From NCBI GenBank assembly GCA_963661055.1, contig CAVLAC010000036.1:1-17556 (forward strand): a stretch of 17,556 nucleotides of DNA. The letters run 5' to 3'. The notes below the pieces were generated by a model that saw only the letters and a program-made list of their open reading frames with translations, was not told the origin of the DNA and ran no database searches. Source of the stretch: UBA1067 sp963661055. GTDB taxonomy: Bacteria; Verrucomicrobiota; Kiritimatiellia; RFP12; UBA1067. Below are positions 1 to 6,998 of the stretch, piece after piece; the first letter of the stretch is position 1, and each line of letters starts with the position of its first letter. Both the position numbers and the translations under genes were made by a program.

Positions 1-1
1 A

Positions 2-7
2 TATAAT
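2..7 (+). promoter_or_regulatory. Possible -10 box for the PEP-CTERM gene
   Basis: TATAAT lies at 2-7. The expected -35 region falls outside the window, so only half of a promoter can be seen. If it is used, the transcript would start near 14 and have a leader of about 100 nt that contains both REP-like hairpins at 43-98. It could equally be chance in an AT-rich stretch. Confidence 0.3.
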
Positions 8-42
8 ATTGTACTAATAAATGGCTGTAAAAGGCTGTTTTG

Positions 43-68
43 GTAGGGGGCGGAGTCCCTTCCGCCCC
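43..68 (+). repeat. REP-like hairpin repeat 1
   Basis: GTAG at 43-46 is followed by a perfect 8-bp stem (47-54 with 61-68, GGGGCGGA/TCCGCCCC) closed by the loop GTCCCT (55-60). A GTAG foot beside a palindrome is the known hallmark of REP sequences processed by REP-associated tyrosine transposases. The same unit recurs exactly at 860-885. Confidence 0.75.
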
Positions 69-72
69 GCTG

Positions 73-98
73 GTAGGGGCACGCGTCCCTGCGTGCCC
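73..98 (+). repeat. REP-like hairpin repeat 2
   Basis: GTAG at 73-76, stem 77-84 with 91-98 (GGGCACGC/GCGTGCCC) and loop GTCCCT at 85-90. It sits exactly 30 bp after repeat 1, in the same orientation and with the same architecture but a different stem sequence. It ends 17 nt before the start codon of the PEP-CTERM gene. Confidence 0.75.
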
Positions 99-115
99 GC
101 AAAGAGAAAAGAAGT

Positions 116-781
116 ATGAAAGAGCAGATAAAGAAAGTCGTTTTCGCGGCACTTGTCGCGGCAGTTAGCATTGCCGCGCAAGCAGACCAATTGTATTGGC
201 AAGTTTCCGATATTAAATCGTCCTCGGCGAATCCAGCTACTGGAGAGGGGCAGTATCTTGCGTATCTCTATGCGAGTTACATTACTCAGTCGTGGATGAA
301 GGATAATAGCAAGATAACTACAATTGACACGATTAAAGAGGCTTTAGCGAGTAGTGATGCCAAGAGTGAGGCTAATAGCGCAATTATTATAGATAATGCC
401 TTCCTTTATAATGGCTCTACGGCAAAGTTGAATACTGGATATTCATCAACAGACAATACGGTGAGCTTTGAAAATATAAACTTTGCTCAAATTGGCGACA
501 ACGGTGGTGCAGGAAGTCGTGTTGATGTCTTTGCTGTTGTCCTGAATGCGGCGACTTGGGCGGATGCGACACATTATATGCTTGTGACAGATACGGATGG
601 TAATGCTATGAGTAAAACAATAACTGGACAATGGGGCACTTCAGGTACGACGACTTTTGACTTTGGCTCGCAAGCGAATAATTCTTGGTATGCGATTGGG
701 ACGGCTATCCCTGAGCCGACGAGTGGGCTACTCTTGGTGCTGGGCGCGGCAACGCTCGCCCTCAAGCGCCGCCGCGCGTAA
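116..781 (+). CDS. Exported protein with PEP-CTERM sorting signal
   Basis: This 221-residue protein has a signal peptide (lysines at 2, 6 and 7, then a hydrophobic run ending in AQA, likely cut before Asp24). Its C-terminus carries the PEP motif IPEPTSG, a short hydrophobic helix and the basic tail KRRRA. That tail is the PEP-CTERM signal, which in this family is recognised by an exosortase that cuts the protein and releases or anchors it at the cell surface. No exosortase is encoded here. The middle part (about 25-195) is polar, rich in Ser, Thr, Asn and Ala, and I recognise no enzyme domain. A weak Shine-Dalgarno (GAAG, 111-114) precedes the ATG. The gene stands alone between REP-like repeats and a terminator. 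The role is unknown; a matrix or surface protein is an inference. Confidence 0.9.
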   Translation: MKEQIKKVVFAALVAAVSIAAQADQLYWQVSDIKSSSANPATGEGQYLAYLYASYITQSWMKDNSKITTIDTIKEALASSDAKSEANSAIIIDNAFLYNGSTAKLNTGYSSTDNTVSFENINFAQIGDNGGAGSRVDVFAVVLNAATWADATHYMLVTDTDGNAMSKTITGQWGTSGTTTFDFGSQANNSWYAIGTAIPEPTSGLLLVLGAATLALKRRRA

Positions 782-801
782 GAGGCTCGGCTAGATTAGG
801 C

Positions 802-835
802 AAGGCTCGCCCATCACGGTCGAGCCTTTCTTGTT
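802..835 (+). terminator. Rho-independent terminator of the PEP-CTERM gene
   Basis: A perfect 8-bp stem (802-809 AAGGCTCG with 821-828 CGAGCCTT) and an 11-nt loop are followed by the T-rich run TTCTTGTT. It begins 21 nt after the stop codon of the PEP-CTERM gene. Confidence 0.8.
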
Positions 836-859
836 GTCACCACGGATTGACACGGATTG

Positions 860-885
860 GTAGGGGGCGGAGTCCCTTCCGCCCC
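860..885 (+). repeat. REP-like hairpin repeat 3
   Basis: GTAG at 860-863, stem 864-871 with 878-885 (GGGGCGGA/TCCGCCCC) and loop GTCCCT at 872-877. It is identical to repeat 1, including the preceding TTG and the following GC. Confidence 0.75.
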
Positions 886-926
886 GCAAAAAGTAGCCGT
901 GTAGATTGGGAGAATCGGGAGAAGAG

Positions 927-951
927 GTAGGGTCACGCGTCCCGCGTGACC
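927..951 (+). repeat. REP-like hairpin repeat 4
   Basis: GTAG at 927-930, stem 931-938 with 944-951 (GGTCACGC/GCGTGACC) and a 5-nt loop GTCCC at 939-943. Compared with repeat 2, the stem differs at paired positions on both arms (G to T on one, C to A on the other), so pairing is kept. Confidence 0.7.
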
Positions 952-1033
952 GCAACCTTCTTTGGTAATGCGTTTTTAATACAGAGGCACAGAGGCACAG
1001 AGAGAGTTGAAGTTCAAGTTGAAGTTGAAGAGT

Positions 1034-1059
1034 GGGCACGCAGGGACGCGTGCCCCTAC
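1034..1059 (-). repeat. REP-like hairpin repeat 5, inverted
   Basis: Read on the minus strand, this is GTAG (1059-1056), then the GGGCACGC/GCGTGCCC stem and the GTCCCT loop. The core is the same as repeat 2. It faces repeats 3 and 4, so the block 860-1059 has the convergent layout seen in composite REP clusters. Confidence 0.75.
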
Positions 1060-1329
1060 CATTTGCTTCGCGCGCTTCATTCGGGTATACGGCTACTTTT
1101 TACGGCGGGCAAGGGACGCGGGACCTTGAGGTCGGCTTCGCCGTTGCCTTTGGCAACCTACCCTTCGAAGCAAAGCTTCTTCGGCGCATCTCCCGCCCTA
1201 CCTACCTTTCTACATTTCTACAACTCTACACGGTTAATATCATCGTGGAAAGCCTTTGCGAACTTTGCGTCTAAAAATCACCCTAGCGCGGCGGAGGAAG
1301 AGATTTTGTCACACGAGTGGGGCGAAATT

Positions 1330-1338
1330 TGGTATAAT
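1330..1338 (+). promoter_or_regulatory. Extended -10 promoter of the leu-pheA operon
   Basis: TGGTATAAT at 1330-1338 is a perfect -10 box with the extended TG element. No good -35 lies at the usual 17-nt spacing, which extended -10 promoters can tolerate. Only 16 nt separate the box from the leuA ATG, so the mRNA leader would be about 10 nt. That leaves no room for a leader peptide or attenuator. Confidence 0.65.
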
Positions 1339-1354
1339 GTAGGGGTTAAAAGCT

Positions 1355-2950
1355 ATGGAAAAGATAAAGATATTCGATACGACGCTCCGTGATGGCGAAC
1401 AAGCCCCGGGGTATTCGATGAACATTGAAGAGAAAATCCGTATGGCGCGGCAGTTGCAGGCGCTGGGCGTGGATATTCTCGAGGCTGGATTCGCCATTGC
1501 TTCACCGGGCGATTTTGCGTCCGTCAAGGCGATTGCGGAGTCCGTAAGCGACATTACGGTCGCGTCCCTTTCGCGTGCGCTTCTTAAGGATATTGACGCG
1601 GCATATGAGGCGGTGAAGGGTGCGAAGAGACCGCGCATTCACACCTTTCTTGCGACGAGCGATTTGCATTTGGAGTACAAGCTCAAAATGACGCGGGAGC
1701 AGGCTTTGCAGCGTGCGGTTGACGCGGTGAAGTATGCCCGTAATTACTGCGATGATGTGGAGTTCTCTCTTGAGGACGCGACGCGCACCGACAAGGACTA
1801 TATGTGCCGCGTTGTGGAAGCCGTCATTAAGGCGGGCGCGACGACCGTGAACTTGCCAGATACGGTGGGCTATGCGACGCCGAAGGAAGTCGGCGAGATG
1901 GTGACGAATGTCATTACGCGGGTCCCGAATATTGATAAGGCGGTCATTTCGATGCACTGCCACGACGACCTCGGGCTCGCCGTCGCCAATTCGCTCGCGG
2001 GTGTCGCGGCGGGTGCGCGGCAGGTTGAGGGCTGTATCTGCGGTATTGGCGAGCGGGCAGGAAATGCCGCGATTGAGGAGGTCATTATGAACCTCCGTAC
2101 GCGTCACGATGTTTATGATATTGGCTACAATATTCATACGGAAGAGATTGCCAAGACCGCCCAGCTCTTGCAGACGATTACGGGCGTGAAGATTGCCCCC
2201 AATAAGGCAATTGTCGGCGCGAATGCCTTCGCGCACGAAAGTGGCATCCACCAGCATGGCGTGATGGCGAATGCGAAGACCTATGAGATTATGACCCCCG
2301 AGAGCGTCGGACTCAAGAAGACCGCGCTCGTCCTCGGTAAGCACTCGGGGCAGCACGCGTTTGCCCAGCGTTTGGAGGAACTCGGCTACACGCTCGAGAA
2401 GTCCGTTGAGGATAAGCTCTTCGCCGACTTCAAGGTGCTCGCGGACCGCAAGAAGACGATTGAAGATCGCGACATTATTGCCCTCGTGGAAGCGGCGGTG
2501 GGGCACCCCCATCGTGAAAACGACTGGTCGCTCGTCAATTATGTGGTTTCGAGCGGCAACCGTATGTACTCGACGGCGTGCGTCACGCTGGAGCGCGGTG
2601 GAGAGAAGGTCACCGAGACCGCCTATGGTACGGGACCTGTCTTCGCGTCCGTTCGCGCCATTGAGAAGATTGTGCGCCATCCGTTTAAGCTTCTTGATTA
2701 TCGCATCGCGGCAGTTACTGAATATCGGGACGCGCTCGGCGAGGTCAATGTGAAGATTGCGGACGAGGCGGGCGCGTATCGCGGCAAGGGTGTTTCGACG
2801 GACGTTATCGAGGGCTCGATTTTGTCCACGCTCGACGCCGTGAACCGTATGCTCGCGGGGCAGTCCGAACGGCTCGGTGCGGGCGCGGCGGCCATCGCTC
2901 AGCAGACCTACGAAGAGGATATGCTCTCGGGTGGCCACACGGATAAGTAA
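1355..2950 (+). CDS. leuA: 2-isopropylmalate synthase
   Basis: This enzyme condenses 2-ketoisovalerate with acetyl-CoA, the committed step of leucine synthesis in the cytoplasm. The 531-residue protein has the HMGL-like TIM-barrel signature DTTLRDGEQ (8-16, Asp13 a metal ligand), the metal motif HCHDD (201-205) and the loop GIGERAGNA. A C-terminal LeuA allosteric domain (about 395-520) suggests that leucine inhibits the enzyme. Length fits the full bacterial form. The ATG at 1355 was chosen because the conserved N-terminus starts at once; the GGGG stretch at 1342-1345 is only a weak ribosome site. It is the first gene of a five-gene operon and lies 18 nt before leuC. A distinction from homocitrate or citramalate synthase rests on the neighbouring leuCDB genes. 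Confidence 0.96.
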   Translation: MEKIKIFDTTLRDGEQAPGYSMNIEEKIRMARQLQALGVDILEAGFAIASPGDFASVKAIAESVSDITVASLSRALLKDIDAAYEAVKGAKRPRIHTFLATSDLHLEYKLKMTREQALQRAVDAVKYARNYCDDVEFSLEDATRTDKDYMCRVVEAVIKAGATTVNLPDTVGYATPKEVGEMVTNVITRVPNIDKAVISMHCHDDLGLAVANSLAGVAAGARQVEGCICGIGERAGNAAIEEVIMNLRTRHDVYDIGYNIHTEEIAKTAQLLQTITGVKIAPNKAIVGANAFAHESGIHQHGVMANAKTYEIMTPESVGLKKTALVLGKHSGQHAFAQRLEELGYTLEKSVEDKLFADFKVLADRKKTIEDRDIIALVEAAVGHPHRENDWSLVNYVVSSGNRMYSTACVTLERGGEKVTETAYGTGPVFASVRAIEKIVRHPFKLLDYRIAAVTEYRDALGEVNVKIADEAGAYRGKGVSTDVIEGSILSTLDAVNRMLAGQSERLGAGAAAIAQQTYEEDMLSGGHTDK

Positions 2951-2968
2951 TTTTAGAAGAGGTAGCTT

Positions 2969-4234
2969 ATGGCAATGACAATGACACAAAAGATCTTCGC
3001 CGCGCATGCGGGGAGAGATGACGTCCACGCGGGTGAGCTCGTTATGGCGAAGCTCGACCTCGTTCTGGGCAACGACATTACGACGCCTGTCGCCATTGGG
3101 GTCTTCCCTAACTTTGGCAAGGAGAAAGTCTTTGATAAGACGAAAATCGCCCTTGTGCCCGATCACTTTACGCCGAATAAGGATATTAAGGCGGCGGCGC
3201 AGTGTGCCTGTATGCGCTCTTTCGCGAAGGAGCAGGGCATTACTAACTATTTCGAAGTCGGTCACGACTGCGGCATTGAGCACGCTTTATTGCCTGAGAA
3301 GGGCTTGGTCACGGCGGGCGACCTCGTGATTGGCGCGGATAGCCACACCTGCACTTACGGTGCCCTCGGTGCATTTTCGACGGGCGTCGGCTCGACGGAT
3401 ATGGCGGCGGGTATGAGCGCGGGCGAGACCTGGTTCCGCGTCCCTTCGGCGATTAAGGTTGTCCTGAAGGGTGCGCCGCGCAAGTGGGTGAGCGGCAAGG
3501 ATGTCATTCTTCATTTGATTGGGCTCATCGGCGTAGATGGAGCGCGTTATCAGTCGCTCGAGTTCACGGGCGAGGGTGTCGCGGCACTTTCTATGGACGA
3601 CCGCTTCTCCATCGCGAATATGGCGATTGAGGCGGGTGCGAAGAACGGAATCTTCCCCGTCGATGACCAGACGCTCGCCTATTTGAAGGAGCACAACGCG
3701 AAAGCGCCGCGCGTTTACGCGGCAGATCCCGATGCCGTTTATGAGCGCACGGTGGAAATTGACCTCGCGGCACTTGAGCCAACGGTCGCCTTCCCACATT
3801 TGCCTGAGAATACGAAGAAGATTTCCGAAGTTGGCACGATTACCATTGACCAAGTCGTCATTGGCTCGTGCACAAACGGACGCATCAGTGACTTGCGCAC
3901 GGCGGCGGAAATCTTGAAGGGACATCAAGTCGCGGCGAATATCCGCTGTATCGTCATCCCTGCCACCCAGCGCGTCTATTTGCAGGCGATGGAAGAGGGA
4001 CTCCTCAAGATTTTTGTGGAAGCGGGGTGCGCCGTTTCTACGCCGACTTGCGGTCCGTGCCTCGGTGGGCATATGGGCATTCTCGCCAAGGGCGAGCGGT
4101 GTGTCGCGACGACGAATCGCAACTTCGTTGGGCGTATGGGTCATGTCGAAAGTGAAATCTACCTCGCGAGTCCCGCTGTGGCGGCGGCGAGTGCTATCGC
4201 GGGGCGTATCGCGTCCCCAGAAGGAGTGTGCTAA
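2969..4234 (+). CDS. leuC: 3-isopropylmalate dehydratase, large subunit
   Basis: With LeuD this forms isopropylmalate isomerase, which turns 2-isopropylmalate into 3-isopropylmalate. The aconitase-type iron-sulfur cysteines are present: Cys301 in GSCTNGR, and Cys361 and Cys364 in TPTCGPCLGG. At 421 residues it matches the shorter, archaeal-like LeuC type rather than the roughly 466-residue enterobacterial form. A strong Shine-Dalgarno (AGAAGAGG, 2955-2962) sits 6 nt before the ATG; a second ATG at 2975 is also possible. The stop codon is followed after 2 nt by the leuD ATG, so the two subunits are probably made in step. The short form also resembles homoaconitase-type subunits, but the operon argues for leucine synthesis. 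Confidence 0.95.
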   Translation: MAMTMTQKIFAAHAGRDDVHAGELVMAKLDLVLGNDITTPVAIGVFPNFGKEKVFDKTKIALVPDHFTPNKDIKAAAQCACMRSFAKEQGITNYFEVGHDCGIEHALLPEKGLVTAGDLVIGADSHTCTYGALGAFSTGVGSTDMAAGMSAGETWFRVPSAIKVVLKGAPRKWVSGKDVILHLIGLIGVDGARYQSLEFTGEGVAALSMDDRFSIANMAIEAGAKNGIFPVDDQTLAYLKEHNAKAPRVYAADPDAVYERTVEIDLAALEPTVAFPHLPENTKKISEVGTITIDQVVIGSCTNGRISDLRTAAEILKGHQVAANIRCIVIPATQRVYLQAMEEGLLKIFVEAGCAVSTPTCGPCLGGHMGILAKGERCVATTNRNFVGRMGHVESEIYLASPAVAAASAIAGRIASPEGVC

Positions 4235-4236
4235 TC

Positions 4237-4725
4237 ATGAATGCTAAAGGTAAAGTCCATAAATACGGCGACAATGTCGATACGGATGTCATTATCCCTG
4301 CGCGCTATCTGAATACGCCTGACGCGAAGGAGCTCGCGGCACATTGTATGGAAGATATTGACGCGGCATTCGCGAAGAATGTGAAGACGGGTGATATCCT
4401 TGTCGCGGGGCGCAACTTTGGGTGCGGCTCTTCGCGTGAACACGCCCCTCTCGCGATTAAGACCTGCGGCGTGAGCTGCGTAATTGCCGCGAGCTTTGCG
4501 CGCATCTTCTACCGCAACGCCCTTAATATCGCGCTCCCGATTTTGGAGTGCCCCGAAGCGGCGGCGGCGATTCAAAATGGCGATGAGGTCTCAATTGACT
4601 TTGATACTGGAACAATCGTGGACGAGACGACGGGTGCACGCTTCGCGGCGGAACCGTTTCCTCCGTTTATGCGTGAGCTTATTAAAGCAGGTGGTCTCGC
4701 GGCTTATTTGAAGGGACGCAAATGA
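4237..4725 (+). CDS. leuD: 3-isopropylmalate dehydratase, small subunit
   Basis: This is the swivel-domain partner of LeuC. The 162-residue protein has the family pattern DNVDTDVIIPARYL near the N-terminus, GRNFGCGSSREHAP around the substrate loop, and FARIFYRNALN. This again is the short type (E. coli LeuD has about 200 residues). I place the start at the ATG 4237, because AAGGAG at 4221-4226 lies 10 nt upstream of it. An in-frame GTG at 4228 would leave only 1 nt of spacing. The end overlaps leuB by four bases (ATGA). Confidence 0.94.
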   Translation: MNAKGKVHKYGDNVDTDVIIPARYLNTPDAKELAAHCMEDIDAAFAKNVKTGDILVAGRNFGCGSSREHAPLAIKTCGVSCVIAASFARIFYRNALNIALPILECPEAAAAIQNGDEVSIDFDTGTIVDETTGARFAAEPFPPFMRELIKAGGLAAYLKGRK

Positions 4726-5789
4726 AAAAGACAATTGCCGTAATTCCTGGGGACGGAGTCGGTCCCGAGATTGTGGGCGAGGCGGTTAAGGTGCTCGCCG
4801 CGACAGCGAAGAAGTTTGGTCACGACTTCGAGATGACGACATACCCCGTCGGCGGCGCGGCATATGATTTGTGCGGCGACTGCTTGCCCGAGACAACCCT
4901 CGCGGCATGTAAGGCGGCAGACGCTGTTCTGTTGGGTGCCGTGGGCGGTCCGAAGTGGGATTCTCTGCCGGGTCCTCAGCGCCCCGAGAAGCGGGCTCTC
5001 CTGACGCTCCGCAAGGAACTTGGACTTTTCGGCAATTTGCGCCCCGCCAAGGTCTGGGACGCCTTGAAAGGCGCGAGCCCCCTGAAGCCTGAGATTGTCT
5101 CGGCGGGAATTGATGTGCTCGTCGTCCGTGAACTCATTGGCGGCATTTATTTTGGTGCACACGAGACGGCTCCCGACGGACAGAGTGCCCTCGATAAGAT
5201 GCCGTATTCAGTTCCTGAGATTGAGCGCATTGCCCGCCTCGCCTTTGAGGCGGCGCGTAAGCGTAAGTGCCGCGTGACGAGTGTCGATAAGGCGAATGTG
5301 CTCGCGACTTCCCGCCTCTGGCGCGAGACAGTGACCCACCTTGGCGCGGCAGAATATGCCGATGTCGCCCTCGACCATATGTATGTCGATAATGCCGCGA
5401 TGCAACTCGTGCGTGACCCCGCGCACTTCGATGTCCTTTTGACGGAAAATATGTTTGGCGACATTCTTTCGGACGAAGCCTCGCAGATTACAGGCTCGAT
5501 TGGTATGTTGCCGAGCGCGTCCTTGGGCACGGGTGGGCACGGACTCTACGAGCCAATCCACGGTTCCGCCCCCGATATCGCAGGTAAGAATATCGCGAAC
5601 CCCATTGCGACCATCCTTTCCGCGTCACTTATGTTGCGCCACTCCTTTGGCTTGAAGGCGGAAGCGGACGCAATTGAGCAGGCGGTTGGTAAGGTGCTCG
5701 CTAAGGGCGTGCGTACTGCCGACATTGCGGCGGGTGGCGCGGCAGTCTCGACGGCTGAAATGGGCGCGGCGATTGTGGAGGCACTATGA
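4722..5789 (+). CDS. leuB: 3-isopropylmalate dehydrogenase
   Basis: This enzyme oxidises and decarboxylates 3-isopropylmalate with NAD, giving 2-ketoisocaproate. The 355-residue protein shows the GDGVGPEI start, the LGAVGGPKWD segment, the substrate arginine motif LRKELGLFGNLRP, DKANVLATSRLW, and the metal aspartates in LLTENMFGDILSDEAS. The NAD-binding motif LYEPIHGSAPDIAGK follows. Length is typical for LeuB. Its ATG overlaps the leuD stop (ATGA), with AAGGGA at 4711-4716 as ribosome site. Its own stop overlaps pheA in the same way, so translation of leuD, leuB and pheA is probably coupled. Tartrate or isocitrate dehydrogenases are relatives, but the residue pattern and the context favour LeuB. 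Confidence 0.96.
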   Translation: MKKTIAVIPGDGVGPEIVGEAVKVLAATAKKFGHDFEMTTYPVGGAAYDLCGDCLPETTLAACKAADAVLLGAVGGPKWDSLPGPQRPEKRALLTLRKELGLFGNLRPAKVWDALKGASPLKPEIVSAGIDVLVVRELIGGIYFGAHETAPDGQSALDKMPYSVPEIERIARLAFEAARKRKCRVTSVDKANVLATSRLWRETVTHLGAAEYADVALDHMYVDNAAMQLVRDPAHFDVLLTENMFGDILSDEASQITGSIGMLPSASLGTGGHGLYEPIHGSAPDIAGKNIANPIATILSASLMLRHSFGLKAEADAIEQAVGKVLAKGVRTADIAAGGAAVSTAEMGAAIVEAL

Positions 5790-6934
5790 CTAAGCTAGAA
5801 GAAGCCCGCGAAAAGATCAACGCGATTGACGAGAAACTTATCCAGCTCTTTATGGAACGGCTGGAGGTTTCGCGTGATGTCGCGACGGCGAAGCGTGAGT
5901 TGGGAGTCGCGATTACGGACCCCGCTCGCGAACGCGCCATTTTGTCTCATGTCGCCGAGGAAGTCGGTCCTGATTATGAGAATGACGCGCGGCTCTTCTT
6001 CTCTACCCTCTTTAATATCTCCAAAGCGCGGCAACGCGTTTTGCTGAAGGGCGACTCCCCGCTCGTCCACGCGATTCAGGAAGCGCAACGCACGACGGCG
6101 GCAAAGTTCCCGACACGCGCGATGGTGGCTGTGCCGGGCGTAGAAGGGGCGTATGCCCAGCAGGCGGCTTCACGCTTCTTTAGTTTCCCCACCATCCAGT
6201 TCGTGGACGGCTTTGAGCGCGTCTTTGAGGCGGTGGAGAAGGGAGATTGCCCCTATGGCGTGTTGCCCGTCGAGAACTCGGCGGCGGGCACCGTGACCGC
6301 CGTCTATGACCTTATGTGCAAGCACCGCTTCCATATCGTAAGGGCGTTGCGGCTTAAGGTGAATCATGTCCTTTTGGCTGTGCAGGGAACGCGCCTTGAG
6401 GATGTCCGCTCGGTCTCGAGCCATCCGCACGCCATTGCGCAATGCACAAACTTCCTTAAGAATCATCCTACGATGAAGGTTGTGCCAGGAACGAATACGG
6501 CACGGGCGGCGAAGGAACTCGCGGCAAGCGGCAAGACGGACGCGGCAGTTATTGCCTCACGCTCTTGTGCCGAACTTTACGGACTTGCCGTAATTGCCGA
6601 GGATATTAGTGACGCGGCATTTAATTATACGCGCTTTATTTGCATTTCAAAGAAGCTCGAGATATACCCCGACGCGAATAAGTTGAGCCTAATGCTGAGC
6701 CTCCCGCACCGCCCCGGCTCACTCAACGCGATTATCTCAAAGTTTGCCTCGATTGATGTCAATCTCTCGAAACTCGAGTCGCGCCCGATTCCAGGAATGG
6801 ACTTCGAGTTCCGTTTTACCTTTGACTTTGACGCGAACCCGAACGATCCGCGCGTACTTTGCCTCTTGTCGGAACTCTCGCTTGACCCCGAAATCGAACA
6901 CTTCGTATTCCTCGGTGCCTACGCCGAGAATTAA
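5786..6934 (+). CDS. pheA: Bifunctional chorismate mutase / prephenate dehydratase
   Basis: The P-protein makes phenylpyruvate from chorismate in two steps. The 382-residue sequence has three parts: an AroQ-type chorismate mutase helix bundle (about 1-90, with Arg8, Arg28 and the KRELG region), a prephenate dehydratase domain (about 110-290, with catalytic TRF at 282-284), and an ACT domain (about 300-375). The ACT motif ESRP at 331-334 marks a phenylalanine-binding site, so feedback inhibition by phenylalanine is expected. GGAGG (5777-5781) precedes the ATG, which overlaps the leuB stop by four bases. Being translationally coupled to leuB ties phenylalanine to leucine synthesis; I see no transcriptional control beyond the shared promoter. 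Confidence 0.96.
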   Translation: MTKLEEAREKINAIDEKLIQLFMERLEVSRDVATAKRELGVAITDPARERAILSHVAEEVGPDYENDARLFFSTLFNISKARQRVLLKGDSPLVHAIQEAQRTTAAKFPTRAMVAVPGVEGAYAQQAASRFFSFPTIQFVDGFERVFEAVEKGDCPYGVLPVENSAAGTVTAVYDLMCKHRFHIVRALRLKVNHVLLAVQGTRLEDVRSVSSHPHAIAQCTNFLKNHPTMKVVPGTNTARAAKELAASGKTDAAVIASRSCAELYGLAVIAEDISDAAFNYTRFICISKKLEIYPDANKLSLMLSLPHRPGSLNAIISKFASIDVNLSKLESRPIPGMDFEFRFTFDFDANPNDPRVLCLLSELSLDPEIEHFVFLGAYAEN

Positions 6935-6958
6935 CCGCTACCCTTGGGTATAAAGCGG
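6935..6958 (+). terminator. Weak hairpin after pheA
   Basis: CCGCT (6935-6939) pairs with AGCGG (6954-6958), with ACCC/GGGT inside. It lies directly after the pheA stop and between convergent genes, but lacks a T-run, so its role as a terminator is uncertain. Confidence 0.3.
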
Positions 6959-6998
6959 CTAGATGAGTACGACCTGTACGCGACAATAACAACAGCTT

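Larger units (their letters stand above)
836..1305. other. Repeat-rich intergenic region
   Basis: No credible gene is visible between the PEP-CTERM gene and leuA. The stretch holds a 10-bp direct repeat (CACGGATTGA / CACGGATTGG, 841-860), three REP-like hairpins (860-885, 927-951, 1034-1059), an 8-bp tandem repeat CAGAGGCA (982-997), a 6-bp repeat of the type GTTGAA/GTTCAA (1006-1030), a degenerate REP-like piece (about 1107-1125) and a small hairpin with GAAGC/GCTTC around 1168-1180. Open frames that cross it have no protein-like composition. Confidence 0.7.

Noticed and set aside
1306..1354. Leucine leader peptide or T-box before leuA
   Set aside because: There are only about 16 nt between the -10 box and the ATG, and no Leu-codon run or T-box motif occurs upstream.
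946..1392. 148-codon plus-strand frame between the PEP-CTERM gene and leuA
   Set aside because: It crosses REP-like hairpins, low-complexity repeats and the leuA promoter; composition is not protein-like.
1502..3283. 593-codon open frame on the minus strand opposite leuA/leuC
   Set aside because: It is rich in Arg, Asn and Ile in shadow pattern, has no domain, and lies wholly over two clear genes. It results from high-GC codon use.
3287..4144. 285-codon minus-strand frame opposite leuC
   Set aside because: Arg-rich shadow of leuC with no recognisable motif or ribosome site.
4228..4236. GTG start for leuD giving three extra residues
   Set aside because: AAGGAG would be only 1 nt from this GTG, while it is 10 nt from the ATG at 4237, which also matches the usual LeuD start better.
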